Positions 35,426-44,358 are shown, numbered from the stretch's first letter. The stretch is DNA of 64,000 nt from Micromonospora sediminicola (GCF_900089585.1 NZ_FLRH01000003.1:2990501-3054500); one strand, 5' to 3'. A program made the numbers and translations. Notes: a model not told the origin generated them from the letters alone.

Positions 35426-36117
35426 TGCTGACCCTGCGTGGGGTGCACGCCGGATACGGGCGTTCCCGGGTGCTGCACGGCGTGGACCTCGCCGTCCCGC
35501 CCGACGGGGTGGCCGCGGTGCTCGGGCACAACGGCGCCGGCAAGAGCACCCTGCTGCGGGTCGCGGCAGGCCTGCTGCGCCCGAGTGCCGGCACCGTCGA
35601 GCTGGACGGCGAGGACGTCACCCGTGTCGCGCCGCACGAGCGGGTGGCGCGCGGCATGGCGTACGTCCCGCAGGGCCAGCAGTGCTTCCCGCACCTGACG
35701 GCGGCGGAGAACCTGCGCCTCGTCGCCGACGGCCGGCGTGACGGCGCGGTGGCGACGGCGGAGGCGCTGGACCTGTTCCCGGCGCTGCGTCCGCTGCTGC
35801 GGCGGCGGGCCGGGCTGCTCTCCGGTGGTCAGCGTCAGCAGCTCGCCATCGCCCGCGCGCTGATCACCCGGCCGCGGCTGCTCATGCTCGACGAGCCGAC
35901 CGAGGGCATCCAGCCGTCGGTGGTCGCCGAGATCCAGGAGCGGATCGTCGAGCTGACCCGGCAGCCCGGCTTCAGCGTGCTGCTCGTCGAGCAGCACCTC
36001 GGGTTCGCGCTGCGGGTGGCGAACCGCTACCACGTCCTCGAATCCGGCCGGGTCACCTCGCACGGCGACGGGGGAGTCACGGCGGAGCGGGAGGTGCGCG
36101 CCGCCCTGGCGGTCTGA
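35422..36117 (+). CDS. urtE: Urea ABC transporter ATPase UrtE (intact copy)
   Basis: This 231-residue LivF-type ATPase has Walker A GHNGAGKST, YVPQGQQCFPHLTAAEN, signature LLSGGQRQQLAIARAL, Walker B LLMLDEPTEGIQPSVV and the switch region LLVEQHLGFALRVANRY. It is the last gene of the urt operon. Parts of this gene are repeated almost base for base at 48.5 kb as an internally deleted copy. Confidence 0.94.
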   Translation: MMLTLRGVHAGYGRSRVLHGVDLAVPPDGVAAVLGHNGAGKSTLLRVAAGLLRPSAGTVELDGEDVTRVAPHERVARGMAYVPQGQQCFPHLTAAENLRLVADGRRDGAVATAEALDLFPALRPLLRRRAGLLSGGQRQQLAIARALITRPRLLMLDEPTEGIQPSVVAEIQERIVELTRQPGFSVLLVEQHLGFALRVANRYHVLESGRVTSHGDGGVTAEREVRAALAV

Positions 36118-36442
36118 CCCGGGTCGGCTCGCGCCCGTCGCTCCCGCTGACGCACGGCCCGTTCCCGACGCGGGTGCGCCGGGCCGGCGGGACACCGGCC
36201 CGGCGTACGTGTTCCGCGTCCTCCCGGATCGCTCGGCAGCGGTCAGGAACGCCGACCCCGGTGCGGGCGGCGAGTTCACCGATCCGGACGGTGGCGGTCA
36301 CCGCTACCTCCCCGTTCTTGCCTCACGTCCGTGTGAGGTTCGGTCTCACCGGCCCGACCTCGACCGAGGGCCGCCCTCACCGCTCGCGGACCGTGGCCGG
36401 CTCGCGGTCGCCGACAGGGAGACTCTGACCGATGATTGCCCA
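36118..36442. other. Gap after the urt operon
   Basis: It contains the urt terminator and otherwise nothing convincing. Open frames here are shadows. A GATGAT box (36431-36436) 7 bases before ATG 36443 could be a leaderless promoter for the acidic mini-protein. Confidence 0.4.
36177..36205 (+). terminator. urt operon terminator
   Basis: A perfect 11-bp inverted repeat, CGCCGGGCCGG / CCGGCCCGGCG, with a 7-base loop, 60 bases after urtE. No T tract follows. Confidence 0.7.
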
Positions 36443-36613
36443 ATGACGAATCCCGACCTCGACCCTGACGTCTACCCGCCCCTCGATCCGCGCGAGCCGA
36501 TACCGGACGACGCCGACGAGCTTCTCGCCGACACGCCCGGGACGCTGCCGGAGGCCCCGGTCGAGCCGATGCCCGACGACGGCGAGGCGGGCGGGGTGCC
36601 CGAACCGGCATGA
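36443..36613 (+). CDS. Small acidic Pro/Asp-rich protein
   Basis: This 56-residue protein contains many Asp/Glu and Pro residues (DPDVYPPLDPREPIPDDADE) and few basic ones, so it should be disordered and strongly acidic. No family recognised. Third codon positions are GC-rich, as in real genes nearby, and no ribosome site is visible, in line with a leaderless start. It may be a free-standing gene; a chance frame is not excluded. Confidence 0.5.
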   Translation: MTNPDLDPDVYPPLDPREPIPDDADELLADTPGTLPEAPVEPMPDDGEAGGVPEPA

Positions 36614-36869
36614 CGCGCAGTGGCACGCCACGACACGGTGTTGTCGCCCCGCCGGCGTCGCCGGGGAATCGGGCGACGTTTCGTCACCCGCGGTGGGGGC
36701 ATTTCCTGGGCCGCGGCCCATCCGAGCCGCTCCTTGACCGCCCGGATCGGAGTTCGCGATGATCGTCGATCCCGTTGGAGACGATGCTCATGATCGTCAC
36801 TGAGTGGCGCCGGGTGGGGTTCTGCCCGGTCCGGACCGCGACGCCGTTCCGCACGGCGGAGATCCGAGG

Positions 36870-37826
36870 GTGACCGGGCAGAGCGACCGCACGGCGGAGG
36901 CGTTCCGTTCCGCGGTGCTCGACGGACGTCTCGATCTACCGTTGCCCGGTGGCGGCCGGACGCCCGAGCGGTGGCTGCGCCTCATCGAACTCGGCCGTGT
37001 GGACGTGGCGCTGGCTCGGCTGGGGGAGGGGCACGCTGACGCCCTCGCGATCCTGGCCGAACTCGGCGCGTCGACCGATCCGGCGTGGCGACGGCAGCCG
37101 TGGGGCGTGTGGGCCGCTGTGCCGGCTTCGGTCACCGCGAACCGGGACGGCGCTCGCTGGCGGCTGACCGGCGAGCGGCCCTGGTGCTCGGGGGCCGGTC
37201 TGCTGTCCCGGGCACTGGTGACCGCCGTCGCCGTCGACGGCGTACGGCTGTTCTCGGTCGACGTCGGCGCGGCCGGGGTCACTCCGTTGTCCGACACCTG
37301 GCCCGCCGTCGGGATGGCCGCCAGCGACAGCCGGACCGTGCGTTTCGACGACGTGTACGCCGAACCGGTGGGCGAACCCGGCAGCTACACCTCGCGGCCG
37401 GGCTTCTGGCACGGAGGGCTGGGCGTCGCCGCCTGCTGGTACGGCGGAGCGGTCGGAGTCGCCGACGCGCTGCTCGACGCGGCGCGCCGTCGCTCCGACC
37501 CGCATCTCATGGCCCACCTCGGCGCGGTCGACACGGCCCTGGTCGGCGCTCGCGCCCTCCTGTTCACGGCAGCCGGCGAGATCGACGCGGATCCCACTGC
37601 CGATGCGGACCGGTTGGCCCACCAGGTTCGCGCCGCCGTCGAGGCGGCCGCCACCGAGGTCCTCGAGCGGGTCGGCCGGGCGCTGGGGGCCGGGCCGCTG
37701 TGCCAGGACGCCCGGCACGCCCAGCGGGTCGCCGACCTGACGGTGTACCTGCGGCAGAGCCACGCGGAGGCGGATCTGGCTCACCTCGGTGAGCTGGTGA
37801 CGGCGATCGGAGATCCCCGGTGGTGA
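36870..37826 (+). CDS. Acyl-CoA dehydrogenase-like protein
   Basis: This 318-residue protein matches the acyl-CoA dehydrogenase fold in its middle domain (WGVWAAVPASVTANRDGARW, RLTGERPWCSGAGLLSRALV, SDSRTVRFDDVYAEPVG) and a helical C-terminal half (LFTAAGEIDADP, YLRQSHAEADLAHLGEL). It is shorter than the usual 380 residues because the N-terminal helical domain is reduced, and no clear catalytic Glu can be placed. GTG 36870 has GGAG upstream; GTG 36804 is the longer option. It begins a four-gene cassette and overlaps the next gene by a few bases. Confidence 0.72.
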   Translation: MTGQSDRTAEAFRSAVLDGRLDLPLPGGGRTPERWLRLIELGRVDVALARLGEGHADALAILAELGASTDPAWRRQPWGVWAAVPASVTANRDGARWRLTGERPWCSGAGLLSRALVTAVAVDGVRLFSVDVGAAGVTPLSDTWPAVGMAASDSRTVRFDDVYAEPVGEPGSYTSRPGFWHGGLGVAACWYGGAVGVADALLDAARRRSDPHLMAHLGAVDTALVGARALLFTAAGEIDADPTADADRLAHQVRAAVEAAATEVLERVGRALGAGPLCQDARHAQRVADLTVYLRQSHAEADLAHLGELVTAIGDPRW

Positions 37827-38563
37827 GGCCGATCGTCGATGCGGGCACCGACGAGGGACGGTGGCGAGCGTGGTCGGCGCCGGCGGTGTGGCCCGCACTG
37901 CTGGAGGACGGTCGGATGCCGACCGTGCCGCCGTTGGTGGTCGCTCCTCATCCGGACGACGAGGTGCTCGGGGTCGGTGGCCTCGTCGCCATGCTCGCCG
38001 AGGGTGCCGGAGCGGAGGTCACGGTCGTCACGGACGGCGAAGCCTCCCATCCGGGGTCGACGGTCCACCGGCCGACGGAGCTGGCGGCGATCCGGCGGGC
38101 CGAGACGGCCGCCGCTGGCAAGCTGCTCGGGGTCGCTTCCTCGGCCATCGATCACCTCGGACATCCGGACGGCGACGTGGACGAGGTGGCGCTCACCGAG
38201 GCACTGACCGCGCGACTCACCCCCGGCAGGTGGTGTGTCACGACGTGGCGCGGAGACGGCCACCCGGACCACGAGGCGGTCGGCCGAGCGGCCGCGCTCG
38301 CCTGTCGGCGCACCGGCGCGACGCTCCTGGAGTTTCCCGTCTGGACCTGGCACTGGGCCGAGCCGGGCGACCCGGACGTGCCGTGGCATCGCGCCCGCCG
38401 GGTGGATCTGACCGCGTCGGCCCGAACGGCCAAGGCGAGAGCGATCGACGCCTTCCGCAGTCAGATCCTGCCGCTCGGGCCGGCGCCCGCCGACGCCGCG
38501 ATCCTTCCCCCGAACGTGCTCGCACGCTTCGCGCGTCCCTACGAAACGGTGTTCGTGCCATGA
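37820..38563 (+). CDS. PIG-L / LmbE-type deacetylase
   Basis: This 247-residue zinc-dependent deacetylase-family protein has the hallmark APHPDDEVLGVGGL (zinc ligands His, Asp, Asp) and the third ligand in RGDGHPDHEAVGRAA. Members remove N-acetyl groups from sugars or related conjugates (MshB, PIG-L). It overlaps the acyl-CoA dehydrogenase-like gene and the methyltransferase gene (ATGA). I recall that PIG-L and methyltransferase of this type are fused into one protein in other bacteria, which supports joint action. Confidence 0.88.
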   Translation: MVRPIVDAGTDEGRWRAWSAPAVWPALLEDGRMPTVPPLVVAPHPDDEVLGVGGLVAMLAEGAGAEVTVVTDGEASHPGSTVHRPTELAAIRRAETAAAGKLLGVASSAIDHLGHPDGDVDEVALTEALTARLTPGRWCVTTWRGDGHPDHEAVGRAAALACRRTGATLLEFPVWTWHWAEPGDPDVPWHRARRVDLTASARTAKARAIDAFRSQILPLGPAPADAAILPPNVLARFARPYETVFVP

Positions 38564-39186
38564 CCGCTCGCCGCACTCCCGCCGAGTACTTCGACCACAT
38601 GTACGCCGATGCCGAGGACCCGTGGAGCTTCGAGACCCGCTGGTACGAGCAGCGCAAGCACGACCTGACCGTCTCCTGCCTGCCGCGACCGCGCTACCGG
38701 TCCGCCTTCGAGCCGGGATGTTCGACGGGGGCGCTCACCAGCCGCCTCGCGCAACGGTGTGACCGACTCCTCGCCGTCGACATCGCCGCCGCCCCGGTCG
38801 CGACCGCGCGGAAGCGGCTCTCGGACCAGGCGCACGTCCGGGTGGAACAGATGCGCGTTCCCGAGGAGTGGCCGGCCGCGGTGGACGGACCCTTCGACCT
38901 GGTCGTGCTCTCCGAACTCGGCTACTACTTCGACGACGCGGGGCTCGAGCTGCTGATCACGAGGGCCGTGGAGTCCCTCGAGCCGGGTGGTGCACTCGTC
39001 GCCGTCCACTGGCGGCCGGCGGTGGCCGAGCACGTACGCGGCGGGGACGACGTGCACCGGCGGCTCGGTGCCCGGGACGGTCTGGCGCGGACGGCGCACC
39101 ACCAGGAGGAGGACTTCCTCCTGGACGTCTTTCTCCGGGTGCCGCCGCCGGCCCGGTCCGTCGCCCAGGTCGAGGGCCTGTGGTGA
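38560..39186 (+). CDS. NodS-like SAM-dependent methyltransferase
   Basis: This 208-residue class I methyltransferase resembles NodS: YFDHMYADAEDPWSFETRWYE, SAM motif FEPGCSTGALTSRLA, LLAVDIAAAPVATAR and FDLVVLSELGYYFDD. NodS methylates the free amino group of a chitooligosaccharide, a useful precedent because a PIG-L-type deacetylase precedes it. Overlaps both neighbours by 4 bases. The real substrate is unknown. Confidence 0.87.
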   Translation: MTARRTPAEYFDHMYADAEDPWSFETRWYEQRKHDLTVSCLPRPRYRSAFEPGCSTGALTSRLAQRCDRLLAVDIAAAPVATARKRLSDQAHVRVEQMRVPEEWPAAVDGPFDLVVLSELGYYFDDAGLELLITRAVESLEPGGALVAVHWRPAVAEHVRGGDDVHRRLGARDGLARTAHHQEEDFLLDVFLRVPPPARSVAQVEGLW

Positions 39187-39866
39187 ACCGGGTGGCGGTC
39201 GTGGTGCCCGCCCACGACGAGCAGGCGTTGTTACCCGGTTGCCTGACCTCTGTCCGCAGCGCGCTCCGTGGCCTGCCGGTGCCCTCCGAGGTGATCGTCG
39301 TCGCCGACGACTGCCGGGACGAGACGGCCGCCGTCGCCGCGGGTCTCGGCGCGGTGGTGGTGACGGTGCGGGCGCGAAGCGTCGGCCGTGCGCGTGCCGC
39401 CGGCATGGCACACGCGCTGCGTCACGGCCCGGACGGACTGTGGCTGCTCAGCACCGATGCGGACAGCCGCGTCCCCCGGCGGTGGGGCGACTGGCACCTG
39501 CGTCATGCCCGTGCCGGCGTCGACCTCCTGGTCGGTACGGTGCGGGTGGCCGACTGGGGTCCCCGCTCGGAGCTTGTCCGGACGCGCTTCGAGACGCGGT
39601 ATCGACACGGTCTGAGCGGCACGGCCCACCGGCACGTGCACGGGGCGAACCTGGGGTGCGCCGCCACCGTCTACGAGCGTCTGGGCGGGTTCTCCGACCT
39701 GTTGCACGGCGAGGACCACGACCTCGTCGAGCGCGGCCGTCGGCGCGCCATGCGCGTCGTCGCCGACGCCGGCTGCCCGGTCCGGACCAGCGCCCGGCGT
39801 CGCAGTCGGGCCCCGCACGGCTTCGCCCGCTACCTCGACACCCTCGACGACCGGCTGCCGACCTGA
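39183..39866 (+). CDS. Family 2 glycosyltransferase
   Basis: This 227-residue GT-A enzyme has VVVPAHDEQALLPGCLTSVR, VIVVADDCRDETAAVA, the DxD-type STDADSRVP and an acceptor-side GEDHDLVERGRR. No membrane segment is seen, so it is cytosolic or peripheral. It starts at GTGA overlapping the methyltransferase stop and ends the cassette. Confidence 0.9.
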   Translation: MNRVAVVVPAHDEQALLPGCLTSVRSALRGLPVPSEVIVVADDCRDETAAVAAGLGAVVVTVRARSVGRARAAGMAHALRHGPDGLWLLSTDADSRVPRRWGDWHLRHARAGVDLLVGTVRVADWGPRSELVRTRFETRYRHGLSGTAHRHVHGANLGCAATVYERLGGFSDLLHGEDHDLVERGRRRAMRVVADAGCPVRTSARRRSRAPHGFARYLDTLDDRLPT

Positions 39867-40164
39867 GGCGTCACCAGGACGAGCGCGGGAACGACGAGGC
39901 CGAGCGGTGGTGGGCTGCTCGCGCGCCGGTCTCGTCCCGGCGGAGCCGATCTGCGCCGGGTTCAGGCGCTCGCCGCGCCGACCTCCTCGTAGCGAACCGC
40001 GGACCGGGCAGCCCTGCGCCGGCAGGCTGGAACGGTCGGGCCGGCCACCGGTGCCACCGGGCCTCGCCGGCGCGGCCGTGCAGGTGGTCCGCCTCGACGA
40101 TGGTGTCAGCCGGTCATCGCGTCCGCCGACCCCGTGATCATGACGGTACGGGCGGCGGCGTCCC

Positions 40165-41028
40165 CTACCCGAGGGCGAGCATCGCTTCGGCGACCTCGCC
40201 GACGGCGGCATCGGGGATCGCCGAAGCGGCCTCGTCGAGGATGAGCAGCCGTGCACCGGGAATCTCCTGTGCGATCGCCTCGCCGTTCCCGACGGGGAAG
40301 AACGCGTCCCGGCGGCCGTGCACGACAAGGGTCGGGACCTCGATCTCGGCCAGCCGCTCACGCCATCGGGGTGTGCAGTCGAGTCTGGAGAACACCATGC
40401 CCATCTGGTTGGCCATCTGGACCGGTGGTGCGGTGCTGGGCGTGCGGTCCCAGATGCGCGCGGCGACTGTTCGCGCGGCGGCGGGGTCGTCGCCGAGGAT
40501 CTCCGCGCCGGCGGCGGCGAACGCCGCCACCGCTTCGCGGTCCGCCCAGTCGGGCAGGGGACGGGCGAACAGTCGGCTCGTCGTCGCCTGGTCGTGGTCG
40601 GGGAGGTCGTCGTCGGGCGGGCCGGGGGCGACAGCGCGGGTGCCGACCAGAGTGAGCGCCGAGAACGCGCCGGGATGGTCGAGCACGGCCACCTGGGCGA
40701 CCATCCCGCCGACGCCGATCCCGGCGAGGTGCGCGGGTCCCGCGCCGAGCGCGTCAGCAAGGGCCGCCGCGTCGGCCGCGAGGTCGCGCAGGGTGTAGGC
40801 GGGCGCCTCCGGATCCCTGGTCGTCGAACGGCCGCTGTCGCGCAGGTCGTAACGCACCACCCGACGCCCACCGGCGGCGAGGCGCGCGCACAGCGCGTCG
40901 GGCCAGGAGAGCATCGTTGTTCCGCCGGCGAGCAGGACGAGTGGCGCGTCGTCGTCACCGAACGATTCGATGCCCAGGGTGATGTCGTCGACGTGGACGG
41001 TGGTCATCGGATCATCCGGAGGGATCAT
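40165..41028 (-). CDS. Alpha/beta-hydrolase-fold protein without a catalytic triad
   Basis: This protein of about 287 residues (ATG 41007 would give 280) is full length for the family and clearly folded like an epoxide-hydrolase/esterase: LVLLAGGTTMLSWPDALCAR, RVVRYDLRDSGRST and VPTLVVHGRRDAFFP. The nucleophile elbow, normally GHSMGG, reads GIGVGG, so Gly105 replaces Ser. The C-terminal GH that should supply the base reads DEAASAIP. Only the acid Asp is left. The frame is intact with normal codon use, so it may be a binding or signalling protein rather than an enzyme. Nothing nearby suggests its ligand. Confidence 0.8.
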   Translation of the reverse strand: MIPPDDPMTTVHVDDITLGIESFGDDDAPLVLLAGGTTMLSWPDALCARLAAGGRRVVRYDLRDSGRSTTRDPEAPAYTLRDLAADAAALADALGAGPAHLAGIGVGGMVAQVAVLDHPGAFSALTLVGTRAVAPGPPDDDLPDHDQATTSRLFARPLPDWADREAVAAFAAAGAEILGDDPAAARTVAARIWDRTPSTAPPVQMANQMGMVFSRLDCTPRWRERLAEIEVPTLVVHGRRDAFFPVGNGEAIAQEIPGARLLILDEAASAIPDAAVGEVAEAMLALG

Positions 41029-41253
41029 GCCGAGGTAGACCAGGCTCGCCGCCGGAACTCATCGTTCGGATGTGCGTCCCGCCGCTCATCTTCCGGCACG
41101 CCGCGCCTGCCGACCCCGGCCTCCGCCGCCCACTGGACCTGGCACGGCGTGCCGCGCCGGACGCGTCGCGCCGGCCGCGGCGGCGCCGCTCCCCAGACAG
41201 CGGCCCGCGGCCGAGGACATCAGCGGCCGGGAGGACAGCACGACGACGTTTCC

Positions 41254-42552
41254 TCAGGCGAGGGCGAAGTAGCGCAACCATAGGTACGGCATCGCGAGCC
41301 CGACGGTGACCAGGGTGACGACCAGGCCGTAGCGGGTGAACTGCCAGAAGGTGATCCGCTGCCCGGCCCGTTCGGCGAGCCCGAGGACCACCACGTTGGC
41401 GGAGGCGCCGACGGCGGTGGCGTTGCCGCCCAGGTCGGCGCCCAGGGCGAGGGCCCACCACAGGACTCGGGACTGCCCCGCGTCGCCCTGGGCGTTGACC
41501 AGGTCGGCGACCACCGGACTCATGGTGGCGACGTACGGGATGTTGTCGACGAGCGCCGACAGCGCCGCGGAGCCCCACAGCAGGACCATCGAGGCGGGTA
41601 GCAGCCGGCCGTCGGTGACGTCGATCGCGGCGCGGGAGATCTGTTCGACCACGCCGGTGTTGACCAGCGCTCCCACCATGACGAACAGGCCGGCGAAGAA
41701 GACCAGCGTGGGCCACTCGACGTCGCGGCTGATCTCACCGGCGTCCAGGCGGGAGAGTGCGAGCAGCAGCAGGCCGCCGAGCAGCGCCACCACCGCCGGC
41801 TCCAGGTGCAGCGTGGTGTGCAGCACGAACGCGGCGGTGACCGCGCCGAGCACGGCCAGGCCGAGGACCAGCAGCCGCCGGTCCCGGATGGCGTCGCCCT
41901 CGTGCAGGGCGGCGATCTGGGCGGCCCGCTCCGGGTCGTAGCGGAACGCGTCGCGGAACAGCACCCGGCACAGGCCCAGGAACACCACCAGCAGCACGGC
42001 GACGAACGGGGCCAGGTGGATGAGGAAGTCGTTGTAGCTCAGGCCGCCCCGGCTGCCGATGATGATGTTCGGCGGGTCGCCCACCAGCGTCGAGGTGCCG
42101 CCGATGTTCGAGGCCATCGCCTCGGCGATGAGGAACGGCACGGCCGGCACGCCGAGGCGCTCGCAGACCAGGAAGGTCACCGGCGCGATCAGCAGGACGG
42201 TGGTGACGTTGTCCAGCGCCGCCGATGCCACCGCGGTGATCACCACCAGGATCACCAGCACGCGGTACGGGCGGCCTCGGGCCCGCTTCGACGCCCAGAC
42301 CGCCACGTACTCGAACCCGCCGGTGCGTTTGAGGACGGCGACGATGAGCATCATGCCGATCAGGAGGAAGATCACGTTCCAGTCGACGCCGGCGTCCTCG
42401 GAGAAGAACGCGTGCGCGGTGTCGGTCGCGCCGATCAGGAACATCACCGCCGCCCCGCCCAGCGCCGCGGCCACCCGGTGGACCTTCTCGGTGGCGATCA
42501 GCACGTAGGCGGCGGTGAAGACGGCCACGGCCGCCCAGGCAGTCGCGGTCAT
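41254..42552 (-). CDS. ArsB/NhaD-type (SLC13-like) ion transporter
   Basis: This 432-residue permease has about 11 membrane segments and the double re-entrant signature of the ion transporter superfamily: ASAALDNVTTVLLIAPVTFL with MASNIGGTSTLVGDPPNIII, and SALVDNIPYVATMSPVV with LGGNATAVGASANVV. Related proteins carry arsenite, dicarboxylates or exchange Na+/H+; the sequence does not decide which. It is preceded by a CBS-domain gene whose stop overlaps its start (ATGA), suggesting nucleotide control of transport. Confidence 0.9.
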   Translation of the reverse strand: MTATAWAAVAVFTAAYVLIATEKVHRVAAALGGAAVMFLIGATDTAHAFFSEDAGVDWNVIFLLIGMMLIVAVLKRTGGFEYVAVWASKRARGRPYRVLVILVVITAVASAALDNVTTVLLIAPVTFLVCERLGVPAVPFLIAEAMASNIGGTSTLVGDPPNIIIGSRGGLSYNDFLIHLAPFVAVLLVVFLGLCRVLFRDAFRYDPERAAQIAALHEGDAIRDRRLLVLGLAVLGAVTAAFVLHTTLHLEPAVVALLGGLLLLALSRLDAGEISRDVEWPTLVFFAGLFVMVGALVNTGVVEQISRAAIDVTDGRLLPASMVLLWGSAALSALVDNIPYVATMSPVVADLVNAQGDAGQSRVLWWALALGADLGGNATAVGASANVVVLGLAERAGQRITFWQFTRYGLVVTLVTVGLAMPYLWLRYFALA

Positions 42553-42995
42553 GCGGCGAGCATCCGGTCCAGCAGTGCGTCGAGCGTGATGCCGCCGATC
42601 ATCGGCTCGCGGGGCGGCGCCACCGCGACCAGAGGGCTGCGCTTCTGGGCCATCACGGCGGCCACCTCCAGGACCGTGGCCTCGGGGCCGACCACAGGAG
42701 GCGCCAGCCGTTCCGGTGGTAGCAGGTCCGCGACCGACCGGCCCTCGGCTCCCCGCAGGAACATGTCGGCGGCCGGCTCGTCGATCATGCGGGCCAGGGT
42801 GGGGTCCTCCCGGCAGTAGCCCGGGATCACCAGTCGCAGCACCTGCGTGCCGGGCAGGACGGTCACCGGACGCCCGGCGGCGTCGACCACGATCAGGCCG
42901 GGCAGGTTGTGTCCGGCCAGGAGGCGGGCGGCCTCCAGGACCGACGTGGCGACGGTGATGGTCGGGAAGGGAACGGCCAGGTCTCGGGCTCGCAC
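42549..42995 (-). CDS. CBS-domain protein
   Basis: This 148-residue protein has two CBS repeats (about 5-60: PFPTITVATSVLEAARLLAG; and about 90-145: PPVVGPEATVLEVAAVMAQK). CBS pairs bind adenosine nucleotides and regulate partner transporters or enzymes. GTG 42995 has AGGAG 5 bases upstream; the long upstream frame is antisense to the next gene. Its stop overlaps the start of the ion transporter, in which it is likely a regulatory subunit. Confidence 0.88.
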   Translation of the reverse strand: MRARDLAVPFPTITVATSVLEAARLLAGHNLPGLIVVDAAGRPVTVLPGTQVLRLVIPGYCREDPTLARMIDEPAADMFLRGAEGRSVADLLPPERLAPPVVGPEATVLEVAAVMAQKRSPLVAVAPPREPMIGGITLDALLDRMLAA

Positions 42996-43117
42996 GACAA
43001 CTCCTGGGATTCGGTGGACGTGACGGTGGGTGGGCCGACCGGACTCGTCGGTGCTCCGATGATCATCCAGCCCGGGGGTGCGGGAGCCTGGAGACGCTCC
43101 GTGACCGGGTGGACGGC

Positions 43118-43639
43118 TCAGACACCGGGCTCGCGACCGACACTGCCGGCCCACTCCCGCCACCACTGGTCCTCGGTGGGCTCGCCGGCAGCCGCCACCA
43201 GGGCGGTGACGAGGCCCGCCGCGTCCGCGGAGGGGGCCACGCCCGCGGCGCGGACGAGGTCGCGGATCCGCTCGGTCCGTCCACGGACCACCTCCCCGAC
43301 CAGGTCGCGTCCGGCCTCGGTGAGGGTCAGCCAGGCCACCCGCCGGTCGGTGGTGCCCTGCCGCCGGGCCACCAGGTCGCGCCGGACCAGCCGGTCGCAG
43401 GCGCGGGTGGCGGTCGAGGGGTGGACCCCGAGCACGGTGGCGAGGTCGACCGTCCGCAGCGGTCCGCGTGCGGCCAGCAGCACCATCGTGCGGTACTGGG
43501 AGAGGGTCAACTCCGTGTCGAGGCCGGCGAGCGTCCGCGCGGTGAAGCCCACCATCACCCGGCTCAGCGCGGCGAGTTGGTCGACGAGGGCCGACTCGGG
43601 GTCGGCCACCGGCGCCTCCGGCGGCATGTGGAGTTCCAC
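43118..43639 (-). CDS. MarR-family transcriptional regulator
   Basis: This 173-residue regulator has LTLSQYRTMVLLAARGPLRT, recognition helix GVHPSTATRACDRLVRR and wing TTDRRVAWLTLTEAGRD. Fifteen bases separate it from the divergent potassium channel, so the promoters must overlap; the near-palindrome GTGGAGTTCCAC at its start (43628-43639) is a possible self-operator. ATG 43627 is an alternative start. Confidence 0.88.
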   Translation of the reverse strand: MELHMPPEAPVADPESALVDQLAALSRVMVGFTARTLAGLDTELTLSQYRTMVLLAARGPLRTVDLATVLGVHPSTATRACDRLVRRDLVARRQGTTDRRVAWLTLTEAGRDLVGEVVRGRTERIRDLVRAAGVAPSADAAGLVTALVAAAGEPTEDQWWREWAGSVGREPGV

Positions 43640-43653
43640 CGCACAATGGTTGC

Positions 43654-44358
43654 ATGGATACAGGAATGGTGGCGGGGGTGGTCCTCGACCAGCGGGACGG
43701 ATTCCGACGGCGCACGGTCGGGCGCCGGGAGCAGCTCAGCGCCGCCCCGCCGACCCTGCTGTCCGTGGTGTTCCTGGCCGCGTACGCGTGGCCCATCCTC
43801 GTGCCGCAGCTCTCCCGCCGGTGGGTGGCCGCCTGCGAGCCCATGACCGTCCTGGTGCTGCCGTTCCTGCGTCCGCTGCGCGCCCTCCGACTGGTCACCG
43901 TCGTCCTGAACCTGACCCGACGCACGACCGACCGGGCCCGTGGTCGCCTCGCCCTCTACGTCACCGCCACGACCGTGCTGCTGGTGGTCGTGTCGGCGCT
44001 GGCGGTGCTCGACGCGCAACGGGCGGCGCCGGATGCCTCGATCACCTCGTTCACCGACGCGCTCTGGTGGGCCGCGGTGACGATCACGACCGTCGGGTAC
44101 GGCGACCTCTTCCCGGTCACCACTGCGGGACGACTCGTCGCGCTCGGCCTCATGGTCGGCGGGATCGGCCTGATCGGCTTCGTGACCGGGTCGCTCGCGA
44201 CCTGGATCGTCGAGCGGGTCGCCGACCGGAACCGACCGGAGCCGGCCACGGCCGCCGACGTCGCCGCGCTGCGGGACGAGATCGCCGCGCTGCGGGCCAG
44301 GCTGGAATCGAGATCCCCCGCCGCCGGGATGCCTGATCGGCTCGCCGTCGATGACTGA
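43654..44358 (+). CDS. Potassium channel lacking S2-S3 (internally deleted)
   Basis: This 234-residue channel has the selectivity filter TITTVGYGD, the pore helix FTDALWWAAV, S6 (VALGLMVGGIGLIGFVTGSL) and a C-terminal coiled coil (DVAALRDEIAALRARLES). Upstream, S1 (TLLSVVFLAAYAWPILVP) runs through RRWVAACE straight into LPFLRPLRALRLVTVV, which in relatives follows S3. The roughly 40-45 residues holding S2 and S3 are missing, in frame. The pore module should still assemble, but voltage-sensor-like function would be lost. It overlaps the phosphatase gene by 8 bases. Confidence 0.85.
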   Translation: MDTGMVAGVVLDQRDGFRRRTVGRREQLSAAPPTLLSVVFLAAYAWPILVPQLSRRWVAACEPMTVLVLPFLRPLRALRLVTVVLNLTRRTTDRARGRLALYVTATTVLLVVVSALAVLDAQRAAPDASITSFTDALWWAAVTITTVGYGDLFPVTTAGRLVALGLMVGGIGLIGFVTGSLATWIVERVADRNRPEPATAADVAALRDEIAALRARLESRSPAAGMPDRLAVDD

